A stretch of 64,000 nt of DNA from an uncultured Pelagibacteraceae bacterium (GTDB lineage: Bacteria > Pseudomonadota > Alphaproteobacteria > Pelagibacterales > Pelagibacteraceae): the NCBI GenBank assembly GCA_902542235.1, contig CACBTT010000001.1, forward strand, positions 1 to 64,000. The letters run 5' to 3'. Shown piece by piece: positions 1 to 8,299 of this stretch; position 1 is the first letter of the stretch; every line of letters starts with the position of its first letter. A program made the position numbers and the translations under genes. The notes under the pieces were generated by a model. It was not told the DNA's origin. It was given only the letters and a program-made list of their open reading frames with translations, and did no database searches.

Positions 1-143
1 CAAGTAGTTCCTGATGTTAATTGATCTCTTTCAAGTAATATTACATCTTTCCATCCAAATTTAGCTAAATGATAAGCGCAAGATGTTCCTGCAACACCTC
101 CGCCAATAACTACTACTTTAGTACTTTTTGGTAACTCCTTCAT
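1..143 (-). CDS. FAD-dependent dimethylglycine/sarcosine dehydrogenase-like protein (N-terminal fragment)
   Basis: Only the first 47 codons lie in the window; the gene runs off the left edge. The start is the ATG at 141-143 on the minus strand. Residues about 9-16 read KVVVIGGG, the dinucleotide-binding start of a DAO-family flavoprotein. An Arg/Glu-rich strand end and a TSGTTW-like element follow. The same arrangement, ending in [11 protein letters not shown], opens the dimethylglycine dehydrogenase at 11647-14079, so this is probably a paralogue of that FAD-GcvT family. The fold is clear; the substrate (dimethylglycine, sarcosine or another N-methyl compound) cannot be told from this fragment. 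Confidence 0.75.
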   Translation of the reverse strand, partial: MKELPKSTKVVVIGGGVAGTSCAYHLAKFGWKDVILLERDQLTSGTT

Positions 144-169
144 ATGTAATGTAATTTATACAATTAAAT

Positions 170-1225
170 TTAAAAGCAAACAATATGATCGATGTGAATG
201 GGTCTTTTTATACCAAATTTTTCATCAACTTCATGTTGATGAATATGATGAGAATGCACAAAAACTGGTATTAATTTATTGCTTAATGTTTTTAATGTAT
301 AAATAAAATTTGATCCTCTGAATTTTCTATCTACTACTTCAAGTTTAAGATTACTTGTATCATCATGTTGTAAGTCCTCTGGTTGTATTAATAATTTTAC
401 TTTAGATCCTATTGGGAACGGTCTAGCGAAATTTCCAGTTATTGTACCTAAATCCTCGTTTTCAAGACTCTTTGGACTAGTAACCTCTGCAGGTATTAAA
501 ATTCCTCTATTTAAAAAATTAACTACTTCAACTGAATTAGGTAAATGATAAACATTATATGGATCATCATATTGCTTTAATTCACCATCTAAAATTATTC
601 CACATTTGCTACCCAAATAAAAAGCTTCATATGAATCGTGGGTTACAATTATTGTTGTTATTTTAGAATTGGTTAAAATTTGCTTTAATTCAACTTGTAT
701 TTCCTCCTTAAAACTTTGATCTACATTAGATAGTGGTTCATCAAGCATTAATAAATCTGGTTGAGAAACCAAAGACCTTGCTAAAGATGCTCTTTGGGCT
801 TCACCAGCGCTTATCTCATGCGGAAATTTATTTAATATTTTATTTAAATTTAAAAAATTAATTACTTCTTTAGTTTGTATTTTTTTATCATCCTTCACTC
901 TATCTGAGCCAAGATTAATATTTTTTTCTATATTGTAATGAGGAAATAAACTGTTCTCTTGAAATGATAGAGCAATATTGCGATTTTCTGGCTCAATATG
1001 AATATTTTGAGATGAAAGAGTTCTGCCTTTTAGATTAATTTTACCTTTATCAATTTTTTCTAAACCTGCAATAGTTCTTAATATTGTGGTTTTGCCTATG
1101 CCAGATGGGCCAAGTAAACATACAATTTCACCTTCATTTTCAATTTTTAAAGAAACATTATTAACTTTATTTTTCCCACCAGCAGCAAAAGATACATTTT
1201 CAATTTCAAAAAAATTATTAGCCAT
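170..1225 (-). CDS. fbpC: Fe(III) ABC transporter, ATP-binding protein
   Basis: This 351-residue ATPase powers ferric iron import across the inner membrane with FbpA and FbpB. Walker A GPSGIGKTT lies at about residues 39-47, an ISAGEAQ variant of the ABC signature at 138-144, Walker B LLMLDEP at 158-164, and the H-loop THD near 195. After residue 235 a C-terminal extension of the kind found in FbpC/PotA-type ATPases follows. The ATG shares one base with the fbpB stop (TAATG), implying coupled translation. It is the last gene of the fbpA-peptide-fbpB-fbpC unit. A molybdate or other anion ATPase is the alternative, but the ferric-type FbpA upstream makes iron much more likely. Confidence 0.88.
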   Translation of the reverse strand: MANNFFEIENVSFAAGGKNKVNNVSLKIENEGEIVCLLGPSGIGKTTILRTIAGLEKIDKGKINLKGRTLSSQNIHIEPENRNIALSFQENSLFPHYNIEKNINLGSDRVKDDKKIQTKEVINFLNLNKILNKFPHEISAGEAQRASLARSLVSQPDLLMLDEPLSNVDQSFKEEIQVELKQILTNSKITTIIVTHDSYEAFYLGSKCGIILDGELKQYDDPYNVYHLPNSVEVVNFLNRGILIPAEVTSPKSLENEDLGTITGNFARPFPIGSKVKLLIQPEDLQHDDTSNLKLEVVDRKFRGSNFIYTLKTLSNKLIPVFVHSHHIHQHEVDEKFGIKRPIHIDHIVCF

Positions 1226-2835
1226 TAGTCTTTCAAAATAAATTTAGACGTAATCAAAATAAATGTACTTGCAATTAATATCAAGAATAATGATGGAACT
1301 GCTGCAGCCTCTAAGAGATCTTGAGATGCAAAAATATATGCTGTTGTAGCAAAAGTTTCAAAGTTAAATGGTCTCAATATTAAAGTTATAGGTAATTCTT
1401 TTATTACTTCTATCGTAATCAATATTCCAATTAGAAATACAGAATTTTTTAAATAAGGAATATGAATTCCTAGGAAAGTTTTTATTTTAGAGTAACCAAG
1501 GAGATAAGAACTCTCGTCAATTGACCTATTAATCCTTTCGTAGCCAGTTTTCAATCCATTATAAGCTAATGAATAAAATCTTATAAAATAAACTATCACT
1601 AAACCAAAAATAGATCCTATAAATATTTTCTTAATAGAATTAAATTCAAAGGCTTTAACAAAAGTATTATCAAACCAAGCAATAAAAGTGATGAACGCAA
1701 CAGCTAAAATTACACCAGGTATCGCATATCCTGTAATAGAAAATGTTGTAAGAAAGTTTAAAAATTTACTTTTAGTTACTCTATTTCCATAATTTGAAAT
1801 AAATGAAAAAACTACTAATACAATACTAGATAAAAAAACTAGATAAATGGTGTTTGAAAACAATTGAAAGGTATTTAAATCAAATAAATTTTTTGGAAAA
1901 ATTATTGTCCAATATAACATTTGTAAAACGGGAAATAAAAAACTTATAAAAAAAACCAAAAAACAAAACACAAAAGCCAAAGTCCCTTTAGAAAAATTTA
2001 GTTTAATTTTCTTCTTTTCTTTAATTCCTCCCTTAACTGGAGAGTAATATTGAGCACGTTTTCTCGTAATATTTTCAATAAAAAAGAGGCCTAAAATAAA
2101 TAATAGTAAAAAAAATGAAAGCTGATTTGCAAAAGCTAAATCATCAAATGATATCCATGAGTCATATATTCCTGTGGTAAGAGTTGCTATGCCAAAAAAT
2201 GATACTGCCCCAAAATCAGATAAAGTCTCCATTGCAACTAAGGCTAATCCAGCAACTATTGCGGGCCTAGCTGATGGTAAAATAATTTTAAAGAAAGATT
2301 TATATTTTGAAAAACCTAGATTTTGTCCTAATTCTATTAAATTTTGAGATTGATAATGAAAAGATGCTCTAGTTAGAACGTAAACATATCCAAATAGTGA
2401 AAAAGAAACTGATAATATGGCACCAAGCATACCATCAAATTTAGGGATTGACCTATTATATTCACCAGGTCCAAATAAAGATTTTAAAATTGAATACAGT
2501 GTTCCAAAGTTTTCAAAAAAAGCTGTTAATGAATAAGCATAAATATAAGCAGGTACTGCAAAAGATAATATTAAGGCCCATTTAAAAAATTTAACACCTG
2601 GAAAATCATAAAATGAAACTACATAAGCACATCCAACACCTAAAACTAAGGTAAGTATTAATACTCCAATAAGTAAAATTAAAGAGTTATAGATGTACTC
2701 GATTAGAAAAGTATTTTTTAATATATCGTAGTAATTTGTTGTTTCTTGGAAGAAACTTGCAAACACAGTTAAAATTGGAATTGCAACAATAAATGAAACT
2801 ATAAAAGATGATAAATACCAGGAATTAAATTTCAT
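1225..2835 (-). CDS. fbpB: Fe(III) ABC transporter, fused permease
   Basis: This 536-residue integral membrane protein has about twelve hydrophobic segments arranged as two tandem permease halves (about 1-265 and 285-536), as in FbpB/SfuB. Each half carries a cytoplasmic EAA-type loop: near residues 165-195 (ELGQNLGFSKYKSFFKIILP) and near 435-465 (LLGYSKIKTFLGIHIP). It forms the channel for iron released by the periplasmic FbpA and driven by FbpC. The start is 83 bases downstream of the stop of the 57-aa peptide, and the gap contains a GC-rich hairpin that could lower expression relative to fbpA. The length is normal for the family. Confidence 0.88.
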   Translation of the reverse strand: MKFNSWYLSSFIVSFIVAIPILTVFASFFQETTNYYDILKNTFLIEYIYNSLILLIGVLILTLVLGVGCAYVVSFYDFPGVKFFKWALILSFAVPAYIYAYSLTAFFENFGTLYSILKSLFGPGEYNRSIPKFDGMLGAILSVSFSLFGYVYVLTRASFHYQSQNLIELGQNLGFSKYKSFFKIILPSARPAIVAGLALVAMETLSDFGAVSFFGIATLTTGIYDSWISFDDLAFANQLSFFLLLFILGLFFIENITRKRAQYYSPVKGGIKEKKKIKLNFSKGTLAFVFCFLVFFISFLFPVLQMLYWTIIFPKNLFDLNTFQLFSNTIYLVFLSSIVLVVFSFISNYGNRVTKSKFLNFLTTFSITGYAIPGVILAVAFITFIAWFDNTFVKAFEFNSIKKIFIGSIFGLVIVYFIRFYSLAYNGLKTGYERINRSIDESSYLLGYSKIKTFLGIHIPYLKNSVFLIGILITIEVIKELPITLILRPFNFETFATTAYIFASQDLLEAAAVPSLFLILIASTFILITSKFILKD

Positions 2836-2871
2836 ATATTATAATCCGCCTTATAATCATGAAAATCAAAA

Positions 2872-2905
2872 GTGCCCATGGTTTAGGAGACCAAACCATA
2901 GGCAC
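2872..2905 (-). terminator. Hairpin between the 57-aa ORF and fbpB (attenuator-like)
   Basis: Two 13-base arms (2872-2884 and 2893-2905) enclose an 8-base loop. Their only non-Watson-Crick position is A-C on the plus strand but G-U on the minus strand, so the structure is fully paired only in the minus-strand transcript. It is followed on that strand by UUUUGAUUUUC. This looks like a moderate intrinsic terminator or an mRNA-stabilising 3' structure that allows partial read-through into fbpBC. That role is inference from structure and position. Confidence 0.65.
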
Positions 2906-2918
2906 AAACTTTAGAAAA

Positions 2919-3092
2919 TCAAAAATTAAATACTTTTAGGATATGCGGAACCTCCTTAGTTTTAATTTCAGACAATTTTCTATTATTTACACGTTTATTG
3001 ATTTTTTCACACTCCAAAGCACATGCAGGACAGGCTTTGGTAGATTTATTATAATCAACTTCCGTAGTAAATTTTTTTTTAACAGCTGTCAT
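2919..3092 (-). CDS. Small Cys-motif protein between fbpA and fbpB (57 aa)
   Basis: The ORF begins at an ATG (3090-3092) directly after the fbpA TAA and ends with TGA at 2919-2921, giving 57 residues. It is Lys-rich and soluble, with a compact CPACALEC motif at residues 21-28 (C-x2-C-x3-C) and no signal peptide or membrane segment. The position inside the iron-uptake operon, before the hairpin, suggests a metal- or Fe-S-related role or a short translated leader controlling fbpB. Neither is demonstrated. I do not recognise a named family. The reading frame, junction and operon position support a real gene, but the size makes this moderate. Confidence 0.55.
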   Translation of the reverse strand: MTAVKKKFTTEVDYNKSTKACPACALECEKINKRVNNRKLSEIKTKEVPHILKVFNF

Positions 3093-4115
3093 TTACTTCC
3101 AACCAGCAGCTAACATTACTTCTAATGCATCTGCTTGTTTTGCACCATATGACTTAACACTTGTTTTAGTATCCATTACAAAGTTCATCTCTTTGCCTGG
3201 AACTAAATCATTAGGTGTTACACCACCAATCATTGGATACTCAAAAGTATTATTTACAATATGATTTTGAGCTTCTGTTGATAATAAAAACTCAACTAAT
3301 TTTACAGCATTAGCTTTGTTTGGTGCATGTTTAAGCATACCAGCTCCACTAATATTAATGTGCGTTCCTCTATCTTGTTGATTAGGGAAAAAAGGCATTA
3401 CTTTTTTTGCTGCTTCTTGTTGTTCAGCACCTTTTTTTCCAGATAACATCAACGCATGATAGTACGTGTTTGCAACAGCAATATCAGCTTCTCCTGCAGC
3501 AACAGCCATGATTTGAGCACGGTCATTACCTTTTGGAGTTCTAGCCATGTTTGCTACAACAGCTTTAGACCATTCTGCAGTTTTTGCTTTACCATTATTC
3601 TTAACAAGTGAGGCAACTAAAGATTGGTTATAAATGTTGTTAGATTTTCTTATTACTAATCTACCTTTCCATATTGGATCAGCTAGACCTTCGTAAGTCA
3701 TGCCATTAAGTTCGTTTGCATTTACTCTTTCAGGTGAATAATAAATTATTCTTGCTCTTTTAGCTATTCCAGTCCATTTTGCAGATCTAAATTGTGCAGG
3801 TACGGCATCCTTAATAGCTTTTGACCAACCTGCATTTTGCATCATTCCTTTTGCTGCAAATGCACCTAGTCTTCCAGCATCAGCTGTGATGTATAAATCT
3901 CCAACACAGTCTGCTCCCTCTTCTGTAATTCTTTTCTGCAGGGCTTTGTCTTTACCTGATACTACGTTTACTTTAATTCCTGTTGCTGCTGTGAACTTTT
4001 CATATAATTGAATGTCAGAATCATAGTGTCTAGCACTAAAAATATTGACCTCAGCTGCAATCGTAAAACTTGAAATTAAAACAAAAAACAATGAAATTAT
4101 TGTTAATTTTTTCAT
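3093..4115 (-). CDS. fbpA: Periplasmic Fe(III)-binding protein
   Basis: This is the solute-binding protein of the iron ABC transporter, 340 residues. I place the start at the ATG 4113-4115, preceded by AAGGAG and followed by a classic signal peptide (MKKLTIISLFFV, cleavage after about residue 21 at TIAAE). The longer upstream frame would put charged residues before the signal peptide and run into the Fur-like sites. The NIFSARHYDSD start of the mature protein and the NTYYHALM segment near residue 218 match FbpA/FutA-type proteins, which bind Fe(III) through a Tyr-Tyr pair. Three overlapping Fur-like boxes upstream suggest iron repression. SAR11 is known to induce an iron-binding protein gene (sfuC) under iron limitation. 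Confidence 0.9.
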   Translation of the reverse strand: MKKLTIISLFFVLISSFTIAAEVNIFSARHYDSDIQLYEKFTAATGIKVNVVSGKDKALQKRITEEGADCVGDLYITADAGRLGAFAAKGMMQNAGWSKAIKDAVPAQFRSAKWTGIAKRARIIYYSPERVNANELNGMTYEGLADPIWKGRLVIRKSNNIYNQSLVASLVKNNGKAKTAEWSKAVVANMARTPKGNDRAQIMAVAAGEADIAVANTYYHALMLSGKKGAEQQEAAKKVMPFFPNQQDRGTHINISGAGMLKHAPNKANAVKLVEFLLSTEAQNHIVNNTFEYPMIGGVTPNDLVPGKEMNFVMDTKTSVKSYGAKQADALEVMLAAGWK

Positions 4116-4170
4116 TCTACTCCTTAAATTTATATTTATATTAAACGTAATTTGTCTTGCAATGCGGATG

Positions 4171-4230
4171 ATAACTATTCTCAATGAAAATGATTATCAA
4201 TTGCATTATTGTCGCAATTGATAATCAATC
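4171..4230. promoter_or_regulatory. Cluster of Fur-like operator sequences upstream of fbpA
   Basis: A perfect 14-base inverted repeat (4191-4204 and 4214-4227, 9-base spacer) has arms reading TGATTATCAATTGC and its complement. Each arm region resembles half of the GATAATGATTATCATTATC Fur consensus. Two overlapping windows (about 4186-4204 and 4214-4232) match most consensus positions. A third weaker match, GAGAATAGTTATCATC on the minus strand, lies at about 4166-4182. The sites sit 50-115 bases upstream of the fbpA start and behind the lysR stop. Irr or RirA operators are alternatives in Alphaproteobacteria. The assignment rests on sequence match and gene context. Confidence 0.65.
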
Positions 4231-4260
4231 GCAATTATATTCGTTTTTTAGATAATTTTA

Positions 4261-5151
4261 TTAAAATTCCCACTCGGAAATTTTACTATAAAGGAAGTTT
4301 CTAAAAGCTTGGACTCTAGCAACATTTTTAAGTGATTGAGGGTACACAAAGTGTGCCTCTGTAGTTGGGCCTTGAACGCTAGGTAATACTTTTACTATAT
4401 TTGGTTGTTTGACAGTTAGGTAATCTGGAATTGCGGCTAATCCTACACCACTTTGAACGGCTAATAGTAAACCATAAACACTATTCACTCTCATTACAGT
4501 TTTTCTTTTTTTATTATCTTTCATTCCAAGTTTTAATGCCCAATCTGGATTATAAACAGGAGATGGAGCTCCTCTACCAAATGATATAAAGTTATGCTTA
4601 TTTAAGTCATTAATTGTCTTAGGATATCCGTGTTTTTCAAGATATTTTGGTGATCCATATATATGATAGTTGATATCAATCAGCTTTTTTTGAATATAGT
4701 TTAGCTGTTTTGGTCTTCTCATGAATATTCCAATATCTGCTTGTCTTGTGCTTAAATCTAGCTCTCTATCATCAAATATGAGTTCAACTTCAATTTCTGG
4801 ATTTAATTGCATAAATTCTTGAATTCTTGGTGTTAACCAAGTTGTTCCAAAACTAACTACGGTTGTTACTGAAAGTTTTCCGGATGGTTTGTTTTTTTTA
4901 TCTCCTAAAGTTGTTTCTACCTCTTTTAATTTTGAGATTACTTCATGTGCTGTTTTAAATACATATTCACCATTTTCAGTGAGTGTTAAACCTCTTGCAT
5001 GTCTCTCAAATAACTTAACTTTTAAGTCTTCTTCTAAAGATTGAATTTGTCTACTTATTGCAGATTGACTTAAATTAAGTATTACAGTTGCACTAGTAAA
5101 ACTACCTGCCTCAGCAACTGCATGAAATATCTTTAATTTATCCCAATCCAT
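4261..5151 (-). CDS. LysR-family transcriptional regulator
   Basis: This is a 296-residue protein of standard LTTR length. The N-terminal winged helix-turn-helix (about 1-60) contains FHAVAEAGSFTSA and LSQSAISRQIQSLE, with LFERHARGLTLTENG forming the wing. The periplasmic-binding-like effector domain covers about 90-290. Its ATG shares a base with the stop of the upstream acuI-like gene (TAATG), so it is translated with acuI and folE. Effector and targets cannot be read from sequence. The reductase gene of its own operon is the default candidate, and fbpA lies just downstream but has its own Fur-like sites. Confidence 0.88.
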   Translation of the reverse strand: MDWDKLKIFHAVAEAGSFTSATVILNLSQSAISRQIQSLEEDLKVKLFERHARGLTLTENGEYVFKTAHEVISKLKEVETTLGDKKNKPSGKLSVTTVVSFGTTWLTPRIQEFMQLNPEIEVELIFDDRELDLSTRQADIGIFMRRPKQLNYIQKKLIDINYHIYGSPKYLEKHGYPKTINDLNKHNFISFGRGAPSPVYNPDWALKLGMKDNKKRKTVMRVNSVYGLLLAVQSGVGLAAIPDYLTVKQPNIVKVLPSVQGPTTEAHFVYPQSLKNVARVQAFRNFLYSKISEWEF

Positions 5152-6152
5152 TATTTATTTACATCCACTACAATTTTATTTTTTAAATTACCTTTTAATA
5201 TATCGGGATAGACATTTAATAATTCGTCTAATCCTATAGTATTTACTGATTTTTCTAAAATATTAAAATCTAGCAAAGCAGGAAATTCTCCCCATATAAA
5301 CTCTTTTCTTTTTTTACTGATATTAACAGAATCTACTCCCCATAATTTTACTGCTCTTAATATAAATGGGATTACTGAAGTATTTAATTTATTGCCGCTA
5401 GCATTTCCACATATAGCAACAATTCCTTTTGGTTTAGTTTGAGCTATTGCATTAGATAAAATGTTACCACCCACGGTATCTACAACTCCATCCCATGTTC
5501 CTTTATCTATTAATCTTGCTTCACCCTCAAATTCTTTACGATCTATAACGTTTTTAGCGCCAAGTTCTTTTAGATAATCTGCTTTATCTGGTTTACCAGT
5601 TATCGCTGTAACGTTAATTCCCATTTTAGCAAGAACCATTACTGCCACCATTCCAACACCTCCTGTAGAACCAGTTACTAATACATCATTAACTTTTGAC
5701 TGCATCAATAGTTCCTCTCTTGCTTTAACTGCAAAAGCACATAATAAACCAGTAAGACCAGCAGTTCCTAAAATCATAGCTTGTTTATTTGTCATACCTT
5801 CAGGTGTTTTTGTAATATGATCCTTTTTAACTTTTGCGTATTGAGAATATCCACCATCAAAAAGTTCACCTGCTCTGCAACCTGTTAATATAACTCTGTC
5901 TCCTTCTTTAAATTCTTCACCATCACCTTGTGCAACAGTCCCAGAAAAATCAATGCCAGGTATTCTTGGATACTCTTTCACTAACTTACCACCATCTTTT
6001 AGTATCATTGCATCTTTCCAATTAAGATCAGAATAATCTATCTTAACTAGCACCTCTCCATCTTTAAAATGGTCTAAACTTAATTCTTTGACTTCTCTTG
6101 TAAAATTTTCGTTCTGATTGTTTATTACAACTGCTTTAAATGAGTCCGCCAT
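5151..6152 (-). CDS. acuI: AcuI/YhdH-family NADPH-dependent acryloyl-CoA reductase (MDR family)
   Basis: This is a 333-residue zinc-free medium-chain reductase. Family marks are SDLNWKDAMILKDGG (about 40-55), YPRIPGIDFSGTV (62-74), and a Rossmann element GSTGGVGMVAV (about 160-171) in place of catalytic zinc ligands. YhdH/AcuI enzymes reduce acryloyl-CoA to propionyl-CoA with NADPH, which detoxifies the acrylate made when DMSP is cleaved. In SAR11 this would fit known DMSP use. It lies between folE (15-base gap) and lysR (1-base overlap). The alternative is a general quinone reductase, but the two motifs are those of YhdH. Confidence 0.8.
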   Translation of the reverse strand: MADSFKAVVINNQNENFTREVKELSLDHFKDGEVLVKIDYSDLNWKDAMILKDGGKLVKEYPRIPGIDFSGTVAQGDGEEFKEGDRVILTGCRAGELFDGGYSQYAKVKKDHITKTPEGMTNKQAMILGTAGLTGLLCAFAVKAREELLMQSKVNDVLVTGSTGGVGMVAVMVLAKMGINVTAITGKPDKADYLKELGAKNVIDRKEFEGEARLIDKGTWDGVVDTVGGNILSNAIAQTKPKGIVAICGNASGNKLNTSVIPFILRAVKLWGVDSVNISKKRKEFIWGEFPALLDFNILEKSVNTIGLDELLNVYPDILKGNLKNKIVVDVNK

Positions 6153-6167
6153 GTTTATCAGTAAATA

Positions 6168-6770
6168 TTATTTTGCAATAAATCGCAAATATCTATTTTG
6201 ATAACTTAAATCGTCTTTAAACTGTCCAAGATAAAAATTTGTAACTGTAGTAGCTTGCTCTTTTTTTATACCTCTCATAGTCATACACTGATGAGTTGAA
6301 TCTATTGTTACCGCAACACCTTTTGCATCCAAAGACTCCATTAAAGTATTAGCGATCTGAACAGTTAATCTTTCTTGTGTTTGTAATCTTTTAGAAAATA
6401 CTTCTACTACTCTTGCTATTTTGCTTAATCCTACAACTCTTTGATTTGGAATGTATGCTACATGAGCAATTCCTATAATTGGTGCCATGTGATGTTCGCA
6501 ATGACTTTGGACTGAAATATTTTTTTGAACAACCATATCGCTATAGCCTTCAACATCACCAAATGTTTTATCTAAAACTGCTTTTGGATCTTCTTTGTAG
6601 CCTTTGAAATATTCTTTAAATGCTTTTGTAACTCTCTTTGGAGTTTCTAATAAACCTTCTCTAGTAGGGTCTTCACCTAACCATTTAAGGATTTTGACAA
6701 AAGCTTCTTCGGCTTCTTTGTCTGTTACTTCATTAATTTTTTTTTCGTTTTCGTTTTTTACTAATTTCAT
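6168..6770 (-). CDS. folE: GTP cyclohydrolase I
   Basis: This 200-residue FolE converts GTP to 7,8-dihydroneopterin triphosphate, the first step of folate synthesis. The zinc and active-site segments are visible: SHCEHHMAPIIGIAHVAYIP (about 91-110) and STHQCMTMRG (about 158-167), with GLSKIARVVEVFSKRLQTQE between them. The length is normal. It is the first gene of a folE-acuI-lysR unit, divergent from hisI across a 57-base AT-rich gap. Folate supply matters here because many neighbours use tetrahydrofolate as methyl acceptor. Confidence 0.96.
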   Translation of the reverse strand: MKLVKNENEKKINEVTDKEAEEAFVKILKWLGEDPTREGLLETPKRVTKAFKEYFKGYKEDPKAVLDKTFGDVEGYSDMVVQKNISVQSHCEHHMAPIIGIAHVAYIPNQRVVGLSKIARVVEVFSKRLQTQERLTVQIANTLMESLDAKGVAVTIDSTHQCMTMRGIKKEQATTVTNFYLGQFKDDLSYQNRYLRFIAK

Positions 6771-6827
6771 GACGTGCTTTTATATATATAAAACCTTAAT
6801 TTTAAAATATTTAATATATTTATTATT

Positions 6828-7316
6828 ATGTTAGATAATTCCACATATATGTTTAAAAAAAGAGAAAATGTAGCAGAAATAGAAGAAGGCAAGCTTTTAT
6901 CTCCTAAATTCGATAATGATGGATTGATTCCAGTTATTACAACATGCTCAAAAACAAAAGAAATATTAATGCATGGGTATATGAATGTGGAAGCCTTCAA
7001 ATTAACTATTGAAACTAAAGAAGCTCATTACTGGAGCAGATCAAGACAATCAATTTGGCATAAAGGAAAAACAAGTGGATTTGTTCAAAAAGTAAAAGAG
7101 ATTCGAATTGATGATGATCAAGATGCAGTTTGGATGACTGTAGATATTGGCGAAGGCTCTAGTTGCCACGTTGGGTACAGATCCTGTTTTTATAGATCTG
7201 TTCCTTTGGGAAAAATTGATAATGCAAGACAAATCGAAATGAAATTTGAAGAAGAAGAAAAAAAATTTGATCCAGAGGTTGTTTATAAAGGACAACCTAA
7301 TCCAACAAAAATATAA
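6828..7316 (+). CDS. hisI: Phosphoribosyl-AMP cyclohydrolase
   Basis: HisI opens the purine ring of phosphoribosyl-AMP in histidine synthesis. Diagnostic segments are HGYMNVEAFKLTIETKEAHYWSRSR, IWHKGKTSG (about 84-92) and the zinc-binding CHVGYRSCFYR near residue 114. At 162 residues it is slightly longer than minimal HisI because of N- and C-terminal extensions and has no fused HisE domain. The ATG at 6828 has no obvious Shine-Dalgarno, as with several AT-rich leaders in this window. The next gene starts 7 bases after the stop. Confidence 0.95.
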   Translation: MLDNSTYMFKKRENVAEIEEGKLLSPKFDNDGLIPVITTCSKTKEILMHGYMNVEAFKLTIETKEAHYWSRSRQSIWHKGKTSGFVQKVKEIRIDDDQDAVWMTVDIGEGSSCHVGYRSCFYRSVPLGKIDNARQIEMKFEEEEKKFDPEVVYKGQPNPTKI

Positions 7317-7323
7317 AAAATTG

Positions 7324-7932
7324 ATGAAAGTTTTAAGTCCGTTTGGACCAAAAATTGCTGTTATTAAAATTCCATTAAACTTGGTAAAAAAAATTAATGA
7401 TGAAGTTGAAAGTATTATTAAAGATAAAAAAAAATCAAAATCAAGTGACTATTCAAAAAAATTGGTAGGTCAAGTAGAACAGGAAATTGAATTAAAAAAT
7501 AAATTTATAAAAAAAAATTTAAAAAGTTTTATTTCTAAATCTGTTAATCAATATTTAAAAAAAAATCTTAATAAGAAGTCAAAAAATATTAAAATTAAGA
7601 ATTTATGGGTTGTAAGACAATTTAAAAATGATTACAATCCTATTCATTTCCATGATGGTAATGTTTCTGGAGTTGGTTATTTGAAAATTCCAAATAATTT
7701 AACAAAGGGAAACAAGAAAATAAAAACTAACGGAACAATTGATTTTATTTATGGCTCTAAATCTTTTTTAAATAATTCTATATTTAATCATAAACCAAAA
7801 GTTGGCGATCTTATTTTGTTCCCAAATAATTTAATGCATACTGCATATCCATTTAAATCTGATGGTGAAAGAAGATCCTTTTCATTTAACATAGATATTG
7901 ATAAAAAATTAACAGAATTATTTCATGGCTGA
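7324..7932 (+). CDS. Putative 2-oxoglutarate/Fe(II)-dependent oxygenase
   Basis: I use the ATG at 7324 (202 aa) rather than an upstream in-frame ATG inside hisI, because it leaves a normal 7-base gap and starts at MKVLSPFGPKIAVIKIP. The C-terminal half has the pattern of the small putative 2OG-Fe(II) oxygenase family: NPIHFHDGNVSGVGYLKIP (about 104-122), then VGDLILFPNNLMHTAYPF (about 160-177) and an Arg in ERRSFSFN. These supply the HxD...H metal triad and the 2OG-binding Arg. The middle is very Lys-rich. The substrate is unknown. It overlaps the DUF2237 gene by 8 bases. Confidence 0.68.
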   Translation: MKVLSPFGPKIAVIKIPLNLVKKINDEVESIIKDKKKSKSSDYSKKLVGQVEQEIELKNKFIKKNLKSFISKSVNQYLKKNLNKKSKNIKIKNLWVVRQFKNDYNPIHFHDGNVSGVGYLKIPNNLTKGNKKIKTNGTIDFIYGSKSFLNNSIFNHKPKVGDLILFPNNLMHTAYPFKSDGERRSFSFNIDIDKKLTELFHG

Positions 7933-8299
7933 TAAACAAAAAAATGTTTTAGATGAAGATTTGGAGTTATGCTCTAATGACCCTTTAACAGGATGGTATA
8001 GAGACGGATGTTGTAATACAGATGAAAATGATCATGGTGTTCACACTGTTTGTGCAAAAGTAAATACTGAATTTTTAGAATGGTGCAAAGAAGCAGGGAA
8101 TGATTTAGTTACACCTCATCCTGAGTTTGGTTTTCCGGGTTTAAAAGATGGAGATAGTTGGTGTGTGTGTGCAGGTTGGTATGCTAGAGCTTTAGAAGCG
8201 GGAAAAGGATGTCCTATTTATTTAAAAAAAACTCACAAAAACACTTTGAAACTTATTCCAATTGAAACTTTAAAAAAGTTCGCAATCGATTTATCTTAA
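7925..8299 (+). CDS. DUF2237-family protein
   Basis: This 124-residue protein is recognisable as DUF2237 by DPLTGWYRDGCCNTDENDHG (about 19-38), HTVCAKV, and PHPEFGFPGLKDGDSWCVCA (about 60-79). It is rich in conserved Cys and His (CC at 29-30, C39, C76, C78). The family is widespread in marine bacteria and cyanobacteria and has no established function. The 8-base overlap with the oxygenase gene suggests co-translation. The conserved GDSWCVCAGW segment could be a metal site, but that is inference. Confidence 0.85.
   Translation: MADKQKNVLDEDLELCSNDPLTGWYRDGCCNTDENDHGVHTVCAKVNTEFLEWCKEAGNDLVTPHPEFGFPGLKDGDSWCVCAGWYARALEAGKGCPIYLKKTHKNTLKLIPIETLKKFAIDLS

Noticed and set aside
4116..4184. In-frame N-terminal extension of fbpA
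   Set aside because: It would place basic residues before a clear signal peptide and run through the Fur-like sites; the ATG at 4115 has a good AAGGAG.
6604..7000. Frames on both strands around the folE-hisI gap
   Set aside because: They overlap well-supported genes folE and hisI and consist of low-complexity Phe/Ile/Lys stretches.
7246..7323. In-frame upstream start of the putative 2OG oxygenase
   Set aside because: It overlaps hisI by 71 bases and encodes a Lys-run with no counterpart; the ATG at 7324 gives a normal gap.
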